Shown piece after piece: positions 1 to 7,500 of a DNA stretch of 9,932 bases (within the stretch, counting starts at the first letter, position 1; each line of letters begins with the position of its first letter). This stretch comes from Pseudomonadota bacterium (lineage in GTDB: Bacteria > Pseudomonadota > Gammaproteobacteria > Xanthomonadales > Rhodanobacteraceae). The stretch is taken from contig JAJYDI010000073.1 in assembly GCA_021777635.1 (NCBI GenBank), positions 1 through 9,932 on the forward strand, written 5' to 3'. A model generated the notes under the pieces. It was not told the DNA's origin and did no database searches. It saw nothing but the letters and a program-made list of their open reading frames with translations. Both the position numbers and the translations under genes were made by a program.

Positions 1-276
1 CCTGGGCGGCGCGAGCCGACGGACAGTGCAACAGAGAACAGACCGCCGATGGCCCCGCAAGGGGATCAGGCAAGGGTGAAACGGTGCGGTAAGAGCGCAC
101 CGCGCGTGGGGACAACGCCACGCGGCACGGCAAACCCCACCTGGAGCAAGGCCAAATAGGGGAGCCATGGCGTGGCCCGCGTCGCTCCCGGGTTGGCTGC
201 TGGAGCCCGCCGGTGACGGCGGGCCTAGAGGAATGACTGTCTAGAACAGAACCCGGCTTACGGGCCGGCTCCTCCT
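1..276 (+). ncRNA. rnpB: RNase P RNA, bacterial type A (5' end outside window)
   Basis: This is the catalytic RNA of ribonuclease P, which removes the 5' leader from precursor tRNAs. From memory of the E. coli type-A RNA, colinear conserved blocks are visible: the stretch around CAGTGCAACAGAGA at 26-39, ACCGCCGATGGCC at 42-54, GGTGCGGTAAGAGCGCACCG at 83-102, the universally conserved GGAGCAAGGCCAAATAGG at 142-159, the tRNA-CCA-binding GGTTGGCTGC at 191-200, and the 3' core ACAGAACCCGGCTTA at 246-260. The window opens at about the position of E. coli nucleotide 95-100, so roughly the first 100 nt, including the 5' strand of P1, are missing. The 3' end near 276 is inferred from the GGGCCGGCTCC segment, which should pair with the unseen 5' end as helix P1. 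Identity is near certain; the exact end is approximate. Confidence 0.96.
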
Positions 277-284
277 CTTCCGAC

Positions 285-316
285 ACCCCTGTCGCCGCGT
301 TCGCGGCGGCAGGGGT
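285..316 (+). terminator. Strong GC hairpin just after rnpB
   Basis: ACCCCTGTCGCCGC (285-298) pairs with the complementary arm at 303-316 around a 4-nt loop, giving 14 pairs with one G-U. It begins about 9 nt after the inferred rnpB 3' end, so it probably ends or protects the transcript. No T-run follows (GGCCCGG), so it is not a textbook intrinsic terminator. Confidence 0.5.
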
Positions 317-370
317 GGCCCGGCACCTGTGCGGACGAAAAGCCGTCGCGGGCGTGATGTTCACCTCCTG

Positions 371-398
371 GCAGCGAAGCTCGTTCCGTGATCGCTGC
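371..398. repeat. Short inverted repeat in the rnpB-alkB spacer
   Basis: GCAGCGA (371-377) and TCGCTGC (392-398) form a perfect 7-bp inverted repeat with a 14-nt loop. It lies in the 206-nt spacer between rnpB and the AlkB gene, where no convincing promoter was found. It could be a leader hairpin or chance in GC-rich DNA. Confidence 0.25.
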
Positions 399-482
399 GG
401 ATCGGATACCGGCCATGCGTCAGTGCATGCACATCGGAGGCATGATCGCAGCGCCGCCCGCTGACCGCGCGCCAGGATCGCC

Positions 483-1130
483 ATGAGCCCAGCAGCCCGT
501 ACGTCCCTGACCGCCACGACGCTCCCGCTGCCCGGAGCGCAGTTGCGTTATCGGGCGGACTGGCTGCCGGTGGCCGCGGCCGATGCGCTGTTCGCAGCGC
601 TGGCCTCGTCGATTCCCTGGGAGCGGCATCGCCTGCGTCTGTTCGGGCGCGAGATCGACGCGCCACGACTGTCGTGCTGGATCGGCGATCCCGGTGCGGC
701 CTATACCTATTCGCGCGTGCGTTTCGAGCCGCGCCCGTGGCCGCCGGCACTGGCGACCCTGCGCGCGCGCCTGGAAATCGCCTGCGCAGCACGCTTCAAC
801 AGCGTGCTTGCCAATCTCTATCGCGACGGCCGCGATTCGATGGGCTGGCACAGCGATGACGAGCCCGAGCTGGGCGCCGAGCCCTTGATCGCGAGCATCA
901 GTCTGGGCGGTGCGCGGCGCTTCCGCTTGCGCGCGCGTGACGGCGGCGCGGGAGTCGAGCTGGAACTGGCGCACGGCAGCCTGCTGCTGATGGCCGGGGC
1001 GACCCAACGTCTCTACCGCCATGATCTGCCGAAAACGCGGGCGGCGGTCGCGCCGCGGATCAACCTCACCTTCCGCCACGTCCACGGCGTGCGCGAATCG
1101 GCCCGGTGGGCGTCGGTTGCGCAGGGCTGA
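483..1130 (+). CDS. alkB: AlkB-family 2-oxoglutarate/Fe(II)-dependent dioxygenase (DNA/RNA repair demethylase)
   Basis: A 215-aa protein of the AlkB family, closest in style to the short ALKBH2/3-like bacterial proteins. These enzymes use O2, Fe(II) and 2-oxoglutarate to remove alkyl groups such as 1-methyladenine and 3-methylcytosine from nucleic acids. The core is visible in order: FNSVLANLYRDGRDSMGWHS (105-124), containing the first two metal ligands His123 and Asp125; the SISLGGARRFRLR strand (138-150); the distal metal ligand His180 in YRHDLPK; and RINLTFR (192-198), which supplies the 2-oxoglutarate-binding arginines. Full length for this group. The ATG at 483 is the only possible start: an in-frame TGA lies at 462-464 and no alternative start codon lies between. 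AGGA at 474-477 is a modest ribosome binding site 5 nt upstream. The substrate (DNA or RNA) cannot be told from sequence. No ada or alkA neighbour is present. Confidence 0.93.
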   Translation: MSPAARTSLTATTLPLPGAQLRYRADWLPVAAADALFAALASSIPWERHRLRLFGREIDAPRLSCWIGDPGAAYTYSRVRFEPRPWPPALATLRARLEIACAARFNSVLANLYRDGRDSMGWHSDDEPELGAEPLIASISLGGARRFRLRARDGGAGVELELAHGSLLLMAGATQRLYRHDLPKTRAAVAPRINLTFRHVHGVRESARWASVAQG

Positions 1131-1217
1131 TCCGGCCGTCGACAAGACCATGACCGCCGCGAGTGATCAACCGGTGCAAATGCGGCATGCTCGGGCCTCC
1201 GCACCGGGGATGCCGTC

Positions 1218-2555
1218 ATGCCCACCACCGCTCGCCGCCGTCGCCGACTTCCCGCGCTGGCGATCGCCGCGATCGCCCTGCTGCCCGGCGCAGCGCAGGC
1301 CGCGCCGGGCACACTCGATCGCGGCGATACGGCGTGGATGCTGACCTCGACCGCGCTGGTGCTGCTGATGACGCTGCCCGGCCTGGCGCTGTTCTACGCC
1401 GGCATGGTGCGCGCCAAGAACGTGCTGTCGGTGATGGCGCAATGCCTGGCCATCGTCGCGCTGGTCAGCGTGCTGTGGGTGCTGTACGGCTACAGCCTCG
1501 CCTTCGACAGCACCGGCATGGTGCCCGGCACGGTCGGCCTGCACGCTTTCATCGGTGGTCTGGGCAAGGCCGGATTGGTTGCGGTCGGGCGATCGGCGCT
1601 GGTCGGCGGCATTCCCGAGACGGTCTATGCGGCCTTCCAGATGACCTTCGCGGTGATCACCCCGGCGTTGATCGTGGGCGCCTTCGCCGAGCGCATGCGC
1701 TTCTCGGCGCTGCTGCTGTTCGTCGCCGGCTGGTTCACCCTGGTGTACCTGCCGGTGGCGCACATGGTCTGGGGCGGGCCGGGTGCGTTCCTGGCCGATC
1801 ACGGCGTGCTCGATTTCGCTGGCGGCACCGTGGTGCACATCAACGCCGGCATCGCCGGCCTGGTCGCCTGCCTGATGGTCGGACGCCGCCGCGGCTGGCC
1901 GCAGCAGCCGATGCCGCCGCACAACCTCGGCTACACCGTCACCGGTGCGGCGCTGGTATGGGTGGGCTGGTTCGGCTTCAATGCCGGCTCCGAACTGGGC
2001 GCCGACGGCATCGCCGGGATGGCGCTGCTGGTCACGCACATCGCCGCCGCGGCCGCGGCGCTGGCATGGATGGGCGTGGAATGGTGGACGCACCGCAAGC
2101 CCTCGGTGCTCGGCATCGCCTCGGGTGCGGTGGCCGGCCTGGTGGCGATCACGCCGGCGGCCGGCACCTGCGGGCCGCTGGGCGCGATCGCGATCGGTGC
2201 CGTCGCCGGCGTGGTGTGCTTTTTCGCCTCGTCGCGGCTGAAGCGCCGCTTCGGCTACGACGATGCGCTGGACGTGTTCGGCGTGCACGGCATCGGAGGG
2301 ATCATCGGTGCGCTGCTGACCGGGGTGTTCGTCGATGCCACGCTGGGCGGCACGGGCCTGGCCGCGGGCGTCAGCGTGCTCGACCAGGTCGGCCGGCAGG
2401 CGCTGGGCGTGATCGTGGTGCTGGCTTACGGGGCGCTGATGAGCGCGGCGTTGCTTTGGCTGGTCGGCCGCATCGTGCCGCTGCGCGTCGGCGCCGAGGC
2501 CGAGACCGAGGGCCTCGATCTCGCCCTGCATGACGAGCGCGGATACAACCTCTGA
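1218..2555 (+). CDS. amtB: Ammonium transporter, Amt/AmtB family
   Basis: A 445-aa inner-membrane ammonium channel that brings in NH4+/NH3 for glutamine synthetase. Residues 1-29 are a signal peptide: an arginine-rich n-region, a hydrophobic core, and a likely cleavage site after AQA, as in cleaved AmtB precursors. About eleven hydrophobic segments follow. Pore residues by alignment to E. coli AmtB: the twin histidines His207 (in GGTVVHINAG) and His357 (in DVFGVHGIGG), the phenylalanine gate Phe144 and Phe254, and the recruitment-site residues Trp251 and Ser258 in GWFGFNAGSEL. Asp199 in LDFAGG matches the structural Asp160. The C-terminal tail EGLDLALHDERGYNL keeps the family pattern through which GlnK/PII controls the channel. 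GGGGAT at 1206-1211 precedes the ATG at 6 nt. Unusually there is no glnK next to it; the gene stands alone between alkB (87 nt upstream) and a convergent operon. No convincing NtrC/sigma-54 site was found in the spacer. Confidence 0.95.
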   Translation: MPTTARRRRRLPALAIAAIALLPGAAQAAPGTLDRGDTAWMLTSTALVLLMTLPGLALFYAGMVRAKNVLSVMAQCLAIVALVSVLWVLYGYSLAFDSTGMVPGTVGLHAFIGGLGKAGLVAVGRSALVGGIPETVYAAFQMTFAVITPALIVGAFAERMRFSALLLFVAGWFTLVYLPVAHMVWGGPGAFLADHGVLDFAGGTVVHINAGIAGLVACLMVGRRRGWPQQPMPPHNLGYTVTGAALVWVGWFGFNAGSELGADGIAGMALLVTHIAAAAAALAWMGVEWWTHRKPSVLGIASGAVAGLVAITPAAGTCGPLGAIAIGAVAGVVCFFASSRLKRRFGYDDALDVFGVHGIGGIIGALLTGVFVDATLGGTGLAAGVSVLDQVGRQALGVIVVLAYGALMSAALLWLVGRIVPLRVGAEAETEGLDLALHDERGYNL

Positions 2556-2584
2556 GAGGTTGCAACGCCGGCTGGCCGCGGCGT
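2546..2584 (+). terminator. Pair of small hairpins at the end of amtB
   Basis: CAACCTC (2546-2552) and GAGGTTG (2556-2562) form a perfect 7-bp stem whose 3-nt loop is exactly the amtB TGA stop codon. It is followed by ACGCCG/CGGCGT (2565-2570 and 2579-2584) with an 8-nt loop. No T-run follows. They may end amtB transcription in the convergent region, but the evidence is structural only. Confidence 0.35.
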
Positions 2585-2635
2585 GCGCGGAGAGCGCTCG
2601 CGAGCCAGTCCGTGCAGGCCCGGCCACGCGCAGCC

Positions 2636-2679
2636 ATCCGCCATGCTGGGCAATGCCTGCCGGCGCGTGCGCGGCGGAT
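2636..2679 (-). terminator. Possible terminator of the minus-strand lipid-transport operon
   Basis: ATCCGCC (2636-2642) and GGCGGAT (2673-2679) are a perfect 7-bp inverted repeat enclosing 30 nt, with a smaller inner stem GGCA/TGCC. It begins at the lipoprotein stop codon on the minus strand and lies between two convergent transcription units. No T-run is present on either strand, so the call is tentative. Confidence 0.3.
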
Positions 2680-3296
2680 CAGTGAGCAACGGGGGCCGGC
2701 GCGCCGGCGCTGGCGATCGTCCAGTCCACCACCTGCGGCGCGAGCCGGTTGCACGCTGCGCCGAAGGCAGCGACCACCTGCGGCGCGTTGCGGCCGGCGG
2801 CGGGCTCCTCGATCGTGAAGGACCGCTGCGCCAGCAGCTGGCGGGTAGGGTTGTCGAGCAGGCGCACGGTCAGCATGACGCGTACCCGCGCCTGTCCGCC
2901 GCTGACGAGCACACGAAAATCGTCGAGATCGCTGCTCAGCGTGTAGCGCGTCAGCGCGCCAACGCTGTCCGGCACCACGCGCGGCACGCGTCCGTCGGCG
3001 GCGAATGCGGCAACCAGGCGTTGCCGCAACAGCGTCGGTGGCGGCTCGGCCCAGCGTGCGCCTGCATACACCTGCACCTGATCCGGCTGCGGGCTGACCA
3101 GCAGCGCGCGACTGGCCAGGGGCCCGGACGCGGACGGCGTCGTCAGCGTCAGCGACCACGGCAGCGGTACGGCTGTCGCCATCTGCGTCGGAGCAGGCGC
3201 TGCGGGCAACAGGAACACGTCTTCGTGGCCGGGCGGCGCGATCAGCGACGCGCAGCCGCTCAGCAGCGCCACGAGCAACAGGGGCAGGCGTTTCAT
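2679..3296 (-). CDS. PqiC-type ABC-transport auxiliary lipoprotein (DUF330-like)
   Basis: A 205-aa lipoprotein, last gene of the four-gene lipid-transport operon. The N-terminus has a short signal peptide with lipobox Leu12-Ser13-Gly14-Cys15; Cys15 should be lipidated, and Ala at +2 fits sorting to the outer membrane. The rest resembles the ABC-type transport auxiliary lipoprotein / PqiC family: the block RALLVSPQPDQVQVYAGARW (63-82) then AEPPPTLLRQRL (83-94) matches the family pattern of a beta strand, a tyrosine and a 'Wae.p..ll...L' helix. Known PqiC-type proteins act as outer-membrane partners of MCE tunnels, so here it probably docks the MCE protein encoded just upstream. Its ATG overlaps the MCE gene's TGA (ATGA, 3293-3296), indicating translational coupling; AAGGAGT lies 10-11 nt upstream. 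Family assignment is by pattern and context, so moderately firm. Confidence 0.82.
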   Translation of the reverse strand: MKRLPLLLVALLSGCASLIAPPGHEDVFLLPAAPAPTQMATAVPLPWSLTLTTPSASGPLASRALLVSPQPDQVQVYAGARWAEPPPTLLRQRLVAAFAADGRVPRVVPDSVGALTRYTLSSDLDDFRVLVSGGQARVRVMLTVRLLDNPTRQLLAQRSFTIEEPAAGRNAPQVVAAFGAACNRLAPQVVDWTIASAGAPAPVAH

Positions 3297-4237
3297 CGCG
3301 GCTGGTACTCCTTGGGTGCGTCGCGACCGAGCAGGTAGGCCGCGGGGGCGTGCTGCAGACGCTCGCTGAGAGCGTTGATGCTGCGCAGCGTGTCCTGCAG
3401 CTGGCGCAGCGTCGGGCCGAGTTCAGCCGCGCCCTGGCTGCCGGCGGCCAGGGCGCCGCGATTCTCCGCGATCAGCGACTGCAACTGGGCGCTCATCTGC
3501 TGGAACGAGGCCAGACTGGCACGCGCGCTGTCGAGCGTGGCACGGCCCTGGTCGTTGACCAGTGCATCGGTACTGGCGGCGAGATGATCGACCCTGGTCA
3601 GCGCGTCGTTAAGCTTGGCACTCGAGGCGGCGAGCTGCACGATCGCCTGCTGCATCTGCGTGCGCTCGCCAGCGATCGCCGACGTGGTTTCATCAAGATG
3701 CCTGAGCGTGGCGCTGATATGTGCCACGTTCCGCTCGGAAAGCAGGGTTTCGATGCGCTGCAGGATCTCGTTGGCGCTGGTGGCGATGTCCGCGCTGGAA
3801 TTGAGCAGCTTGGACAACTCGGAGTTGTCGGCAACAATCACCGGCACATGCCCGTCGTCGCGGGAGCGCAGCGGCGGACTGCCGGGCGAGCCGCCGCTGA
3901 GCTGGATGAAGGCGATCCCGGTCAGGCCCAGCAGGCCGAGCCTGGCGCGGGTGTCCTGCTTGACCGGTGTGTCCCCCTCGACCTGGATGCGCGCGATCAC
4001 CTTGCGCGGATCGCGCGGGTCCAGCTTCAGTTCGGCGACCTGGCCGACCTTGATGCCGTTGTATTGCACCATGCCGCCCTTGGAGAGTCCGGTAACCGAT
4101 TCGTTGAAGACCACGTCGTAGTAGCTGTAGGCGTGATCGACACTGGACTTGCCCAGCCAAAGCACGAACAGCAGAGCGGCCAGCACCACCACCAGGGTGA
4201 AGGCGCCGATCAGCACGTGATGCGCGCGGGTTTCCAT
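3293..4237 (-). CDS. MlaD/PqiB-type MCE-domain lipid-transport protein
   Basis: A 314-aa membrane-anchored periplasmic MCE protein. MCE proteins form hexameric rings with a central channel that carries lipids between the two membranes. Residues 8-28 are one transmembrane helix (GAFTLVVVLAALLFVLWLG). The MCE domain runs from about 38 to 115: YYDVVFNESVTGLSKGGMVQ (39-58) then YNGIKVGQV, and GLLGLTGIAFIQLSGG (101-116) at its end. Residues about 140-300 are a long Ala/Leu/Gln-rich helical or coiled-coil region, much longer than in MlaD and more like single-MCE proteins whose helices form a tube. The tail YLLGRDAPKEYQPR (301-314) is typical of this subgroup. I chose the ATG at 4237 because it has an ideal GGAGG (4244-4248) 6 nt upstream and starts 1 nt after the ATPase stop. 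An upstream in-frame extension to 4390 would lie inside the ATPase gene and has no MCE-like sequence. Confidence 0.92.
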   Translation of the reverse strand: METRAHHVLIGAFTLVVVLAALLFVLWLGKSSVDHAYSYYDVVFNESVTGLSKGGMVQYNGIKVGQVAELKLDPRDPRKVIARIQVEGDTPVKQDTRARLGLLGLTGIAFIQLSGGSPGSPPLRSRDDGHVPVIVADNSELSKLLNSSADIATSANEILQRIETLLSERNVAHISATLRHLDETTSAIAGERTQMQQAIVQLAASSAKLNDALTRVDHLAASTDALVNDQGRATLDSARASLASFQQMSAQLQSLIAENRGALAAGSQGAAELGPTLRQLQDTLRSINALSERLQHAPAAYLLGRDAPKEYQPR

Positions 4238-4238
4238 C

Positions 4239-5054
4239 TCAGACCTCCGGAGCGGTTTCGGCGTAGGCCGCGCCGGCGGCGCGTCCGCGCGGGCCGCGAA
4301 AGTAATCCCGTACCCAGGGATGATCGTAGCGCTCGACCGTGGCCAGGTCGGCCGCAACCAGTACACGGCGGTCAGCCAGAACGGCGACACGGTCGCAGAC
4401 GGCGTGGATCGAATCGAGATCGTGGGTGTTCATGTAGACCGTCAGTCCCAGCGCGTCGCGCAGGGTGCGCAGCAGACGATCGAAGCCGGCGGCGGTGATC
4501 GGATCCAGGCCCGAAGTCGGCTCGTCGAGGAAGAGGATCTCGGGGTCCAGCGCCAGCGCACGCGCCAGCGCGACGCGCTTGCGCATGCCGCCGGACAGTT
4601 CCGAAGGGTACTTGTCGCGCGCGTCCTGCGGCAGTCCGGCGAGGGCGATCTTCAGTGTCGCCAGCCGACGCGCATCGCGCTGGCCGAGCGTGGTGTGTTC
4701 GAGCAACGGCACGCAAATGTTCTCGGTCACGGTCATCGAGGAGAACAGCGCTCCGTCCTGGAACAGCACACCGATGCGACGCTCGACCGCAATGCGCTGC
4801 GCCGCCGGCGTCGCATAGACGTCCTCGCCCAGCACACAGACGCGGCCCGCATCGGGCCGGCGCAGCCCGATGATCGTGCGCAGCAGCACCGATTTGCCGG
4901 TGCCGGAGCCGCCGACCACGCCGAGGATGACGCCCCGTGGCACGTCGAGGTCGAGGTGCTCGTGGACCGTCTGCGTGCCGAACCGGGTGGTCATGTCCTG
5001 CACCGTGATGACCGGCGCGGCAGCGGGCGCGGTCACGGCGGGGATCGCGCTCAC
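4239..5054 (-). CDS. MlaF-type ABC transporter ATP-binding protein
   Basis: A 271-aa cytoplasmic ATPase that powers the lipid transporter with the permease encoded just upstream. Motifs: Walker A GGSGTGKS (48-55), Q-loop Gln99 in VLFQDGALF, signature LSGG (153-156) followed by MRKR as in MlaF proteins, Walker B ILFLDE (173-178), and H-loop His211 in NTHDLDS. The C-terminal part (HPWVRDYFRGPRGR) matches the MlaF-like extension. The start is a GTG at 5054 overlapping the permease stop (GTGA, 5051-5054) with GGAG (5063-5066) 8 nt upstream. The next in-frame Met (residue 21) would cut into the first beta strand of the ABC fold. A longer in-frame reading back to 5318 runs inside the permease gene and is not ATPase-like. 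Overlap on one side and a 1-nt gap to the MCE gene on the other show one co-translated unit. Confidence 0.95.
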   Translation of the reverse strand: MSAIPAVTAPAAAPVITVQDMTTRFGTQTVHEHLDLDVPRGVILGVVGGSGTGKSVLLRTIIGLRRPDAGRVCVLGEDVYATPAAQRIAVERRIGVLFQDGALFSSMTVTENICVPLLEHTTLGQRDARRLATLKIALAGLPQDARDKYPSELSGGMRKRVALARALALDPEILFLDEPTSGLDPITAAGFDRLLRTLRDALGLTVYMNTHDLDSIHAVCDRVAVLADRRVLVAADLATVERYDHPWVRDYFRGPRGRAAGAAYAETAPEV

Positions 5055-6202
5055 CAGCCCATCTCCATGAAAAACAGCGCCGCCAGCGCATCGACCAGAA
5101 TCACCACGAAGATCGCCTGCACCACGCTGGAGGTGGTGCGCTCGCCCACCGACTCGGCGCTGCCGGTGACCTTGAAGCCCTCGAGACAGCCGATGATCGC
5201 AATCAGGAATGCCAGCACCGGCGCCTTGCTCATGCCCACCCAGAAGTAGCGCAGCGGTGTGTCGGCGTGGAACAGCGACAGGAACATCGCCGGCGGGATG
5301 CCGATCGCCAGCACGCACACCAGCGCGCCCCCGAGGATGCCCGCGAGCATTGCCACGAAGGTCAGCATCGGCAGGCCCAGCATCAGCGCCAGCACGCGCG
5401 GCAGCACCAGCACCTCGATCGGGTCCAGCCCCAGCGTGCGGATGGCGTCGATTTCCTCGTGTGCCTGCATCGCGCCGAGCTGGGCGGTAAACGCGCTGGC
5501 AGTGCGTCCGGCCAGCAGGATCGCCGCCAGCAGCACGCCGAACTCGCGCAGGAAGGCGAACGACACCAGGTCCACGGTGAACACGCTGGCGCCGTAGTCC
5601 CTGAGCACGGTCGCGCCGAGGAAGGCGATCACCGCGCCGACCATGAACGACAGCAGTGAAACGATCGGCAGCGCGTCGAGCGTGGTCTGCTCGATCTGCT
5701 TCACCAGTGCGGCCATGCGCCAGCGGTGCGGCCGCAGCAGGTTACGCGCGAGGGTCTCCAGGGTCAGTCCGACGAAGCCGAGCAGCAGGCGGGACTGGCA
5801 CCAGATCGCCTGCACCGCGCGGCCGGTCTGCGCGAGCAGGTCGATGAAACCGTGATTGCTCGGTGGCGTCGGCGGATGCGCGAAGATGTCGTGTACCGCG
5901 CCGCCGACGGTTTCGAGCAGGGCGCGTCGCTCCGGCGCGAGATCGGGCAGGGCATCCAGCATTGCGTGCAGGCGCTCCGGTCCCAGCAGCACGCTGAGCA
6001 GGCCGGCGCCGGCGGTATCCAGGGCACCCAGTCCGTCGAGGTCGAGTCGAGCCTGTGCCGGCAGCGCGACCCTGACCGGCTGTATCGAGCGTTCGATCTC
6101 GGCGAAATGCTGCAGCGTCCAGGAGCCGGTGATGCGCACCGTGGCGGTGCCATCCGGCGCTGCAGACAATTCGACGCGGCCCTGGGCGCCTGCCTGATCC
6201 AT
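5051..6202 (-). CDS. STAS-MlaE fusion: lipid ABC transporter permease with N-terminal MlaB-like domain
   Basis: A 383-aa inner-membrane permease, first gene of the operon. Residues about 8-85 look like a STAS domain of the MlaB kind, with [17 protein letters not shown] (53-69); Asp62-Thr63 sits where MlaB has its conserved Thr. Residues about 120-383 are the MlaE permease domain: an amphipathic lead-in helix, about five hydrophobic segments, and the family hallmark [20 protein letters not shown] (231-250) then [11 protein letters not shown]. In E. coli MlaB and MlaE are separate; the fused form is known in other bacteria. The ATG at 6202 is the most upstream start possible, because an in-frame TAG lies four codons before it (reverse strand). 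The only GGAG is 1 nt before the ATG, so initiation may be weak or unusual. The gene is divergent from gcvT across a 136-nt spacer; no clear promoter was seen on this side. Confidence 0.92.
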   Translation of the reverse strand: MDQAGAQGRVELSAAPDGTATVRITGSWTLQHFAEIERSIQPVRVALPAQARLDLDGLGALDTAGAGLLSVLLGPERLHAMLDALPDLAPERRALLETVGGAVHDIFAHPPTPPSNHGFIDLLAQTGRAVQAIWCQSRLLLGFVGLTLETLARNLLRPHRWRMAALVKQIEQTTLDALPIVSLLSFMVGAVIAFLGATVLRDYGASVFTVDLVSFAFLREFGVLLAAILLAGRTASAFTAQLGAMQAHEEIDAIRTLGLDPIEVLVLPRVLALMLGLPMLTFVAMLAGILGGALVCVLAIGIPPAMFLSLFHADTPLRYFWVGMSKAPVLAFLIAIIGCLEGFKVTGSAESVGERTTSSVVQAIFVVILVDALAALFFMEMGW

Positions 6203-6282
6203 GCTCCAAGGCTACCAGCTGCCTGTTGCGATGACGTGCAGAAGCGTGTGGTCGGCGGCCTGGGCGAGCCGCGCCGCAGCGC

Positions 6283-6311
6283 TTGGTGAGCGCACTCGGG
6301 CAGCGGATAAT
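6283..6311 (+). promoter_or_regulatory. Predicted sigma-70 promoter of gcvT
   Basis: TTGGTG (6283-6288), 17 nt, then GATAAT (6306-6311) make a plausible -35/-10 pair; the -10 matches 5 of 6 consensus bases and the -35 three. Transcription would begin near 6318, leaving a leader of only about 20 nt before the gcvT ATG at 6339. Confidence 0.55.
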
Positions 6312-6338
6312 GCCCGCCTCACCGCCACGGACTCATCC

Positions 6339-7424
6339 ATGAGCAAGAGCACGATCCTCAACGCCACCCATCGCGCACTCGGCGCGAAGATGGTGGATTT
6401 CGGCGGTTGGGACATGCCGCTCAATTACGGCTCGCAGATCGAGGAGCATCACGCCGTGCGCCGCGATGCGGGCATGTTCGACGTCTCGCACATGACCGTG
6501 GTCGATCTGCGCGGAACCGGGGTGCGGCCGTTCCTGCGCCGGCTGGTCGCCAACAGCGTCGACAAGCTCAAGGTATCCGGCAAGGCGCTCTACACCTGCA
6601 TGCTCAACGCCGAAGGCGGGGTGATCGACGATCTGATCGTTTATTACCTCGACGAGGAATTTTTCCGCATCGTGGTCAACGCCGCGACGCGCGACAAGGA
6701 CATGGCCTGGATCGCCGCGCAGGCAGTGCCGTTCGGCGTGAGCCTGGGCGAACGCCGCGATCTCGCGATGATCGCCGTGCAGGGACCGCAGGCGCGTGCC
6801 AGGGTGCTGGCGCTGCTGTCGCCGGCTGCGCGCGCCGCTGCCGGTGCGCTCGGCAAGTTCGCCGCCTGCGAGGGCGACGGGCTGTTCATCGCCCGCACCG
6901 GCTACACCGGCGAGGACGGCTTCGAGATCATGGTTCCCGGGACCACCGCGGTGGCCTTCTGGAACCGGCTGCGCGAGGGCGGGGTCGCTCCTGCCGGATT
7001 GGGCGCACGCGATACCCTGCGTCTCGAGGCCGGCATGAATCTCTACGGCCAGGACATGGACGAGACGGTCACGCCCTATGAGGCCGGCCTGGCCTGGACC
7101 GTGGCGCTGGACGCTGACCGCGATTTCACCGGACGTGCCGTGCTGGAGGCGCAGCGGGACGCCGGCGTGCCGCGACAGCTGGTCGGGCTGGTTCTGGACG
7201 ACAAGGGCGTGCTGCGCCATGGCCAGAAGGTGCTGACGGCGCAAGGCGAGGGCGAGATCCTCTCCGGGACCTACTCGCCGACGCTGGGCAAGGCGATTGC
7301 CTTCGCACGCGTTCCTGCCGGGGATCCGGGCGCCGTGCGCGTTGACATCCGCGGCCGCGAGCTGCCGGTGCGCGTGGTCAAATACCCCTTCGTGCGCGAC
7401 GGCCGGGCCTGTCCCGGCATTTGA
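6339..7424 (+). CDS. gcvT: Glycine cleavage system T protein (aminomethyltransferase)
   Basis: A 361-aa cytoplasmic enzyme (E. coli GcvT is 364). It takes the aminomethyl group held on the lipoyl arm of GcvH, releases NH3, and passes the one-carbon unit to tetrahydrofolate, giving 5,10-methylene-THF. The match to E. coli GcvT from memory is continuous: [20 protein letters not shown] (18-37) then [30 protein letters not shown] (89-103) with the catalytic Asp region at 97-98, [40 protein letters not shown] and [19 protein letters not shown] chose the ATG at 6339 because the homology begins a few residues after it; the in-frame extension to 6201 has no GcvT-like sequence and crosses the predicted promoter. 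No good Shine-Dalgarno is visible (CACGGACTCATCC precedes the ATG). gcvH follows after 76 nt. Confidence 0.97.
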   Translation: MSKSTILNATHRALGAKMVDFGGWDMPLNYGSQIEEHHAVRRDAGMFDVSHMTVVDLRGTGVRPFLRRLVANSVDKLKVSGKALYTCMLNAEGGVIDDLIVYYLDEEFFRIVVNAATRDKDMAWIAAQAVPFGVSLGERRDLAMIAVQGPQARARVLALLSPAARAAAGALGKFAACEGDGLFIARTGYTGEDGFEIMVPGTTAVAFWNRLREGGVAPAGLGARDTLRLEAGMNLYGQDMDETVTPYEAGLAWTVALDADRDFTGRAVLEAQRDAGVPRQLVGLVLDDKGVLRHGQKVLTAQGEGEILSGTYSPTLGKAIAFARVPAGDPGAVRVDIRGRELPVRVVKYPFVRDGRACPGI

Positions 7425-7465
7425 GCCGCAACGCCGCACACGCCGCATTCACCCACGGCCTTGGT

Positions 7466-7471
7466 TAGAAT
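7466..7471 (+). promoter_or_regulatory. -10-like element upstream of gcvH
   Basis: TAGAAT (7466-7471) matches the -10 consensus at 4-5 positions and lies 30 nt before the gcvH ATG, nearly the same distance as the gcvT -10 box from its ATG. No convincing -35 stands at 16-18 nt upstream, so this may be a weak or activator-dependent promoter. Three GCCGCA copies at 7425, 7433 and 7442 lie just upstream. Confidence 0.4.
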
Positions 7472-7500
7472 GACCGGGCGACCTGCACAGGATTGAAGTC

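Noticed and set aside
420..1151. Long minus-strand open frame opposite alkB
   Set aside because: Low-complexity Arg/Ala/Gly-rich antisense product typical of GC-rich DNA; the plus strand carries a full set of AlkB motifs.
1131..1217. NtrC or sigma-54 site before amtB
   Set aside because: Only a single GGTGCA half-site (1173-1178) is present, with no partner TGCACC at the right distance and no TGGCAC-N5-TTGC pair.
1167..2627. Long minus-strand and alternative plus-strand frames over amtB
   Set aside because: They are compositional shadows; the frame at 1218 has the complete Amt protein with signal peptide and pore residues.
3350..5249. Plus-strand open frames over the MCE and ATPase genes
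   Set aside because: No recognisable domains, Arg/Gln/Gly-rich content, and they oppose genes with clear MCE and ABC motifs and tight operon spacing.
4238..5318. Upstream in-frame extensions of the ATPase (to 5318), MCE protein (to 4390) and GcvT (to 6201)
   Set aside because: The extra residues lack family similarity and overlap other genes or a promoter; the chosen starts have proper spacing or overlap signals.
6203..6338. Glycine riboswitch upstream of gcvT
   Set aside because: None of the conserved glycine-aptamer blocks is recognisable in the 136-nt spacer, and the predicted leader is only about 20 nt.
7425..7447. Three GCCGCA copies as a tandem repeat or small array
   Set aside because: Spacing is irregular (8 and 9 nt) and the motif is common in GC-rich DNA; too little to claim function.
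6333..7448. Long minus-strand open frame opposite gcvT
   Set aside because: Antisense shadow of a clearly recognised gcvT.
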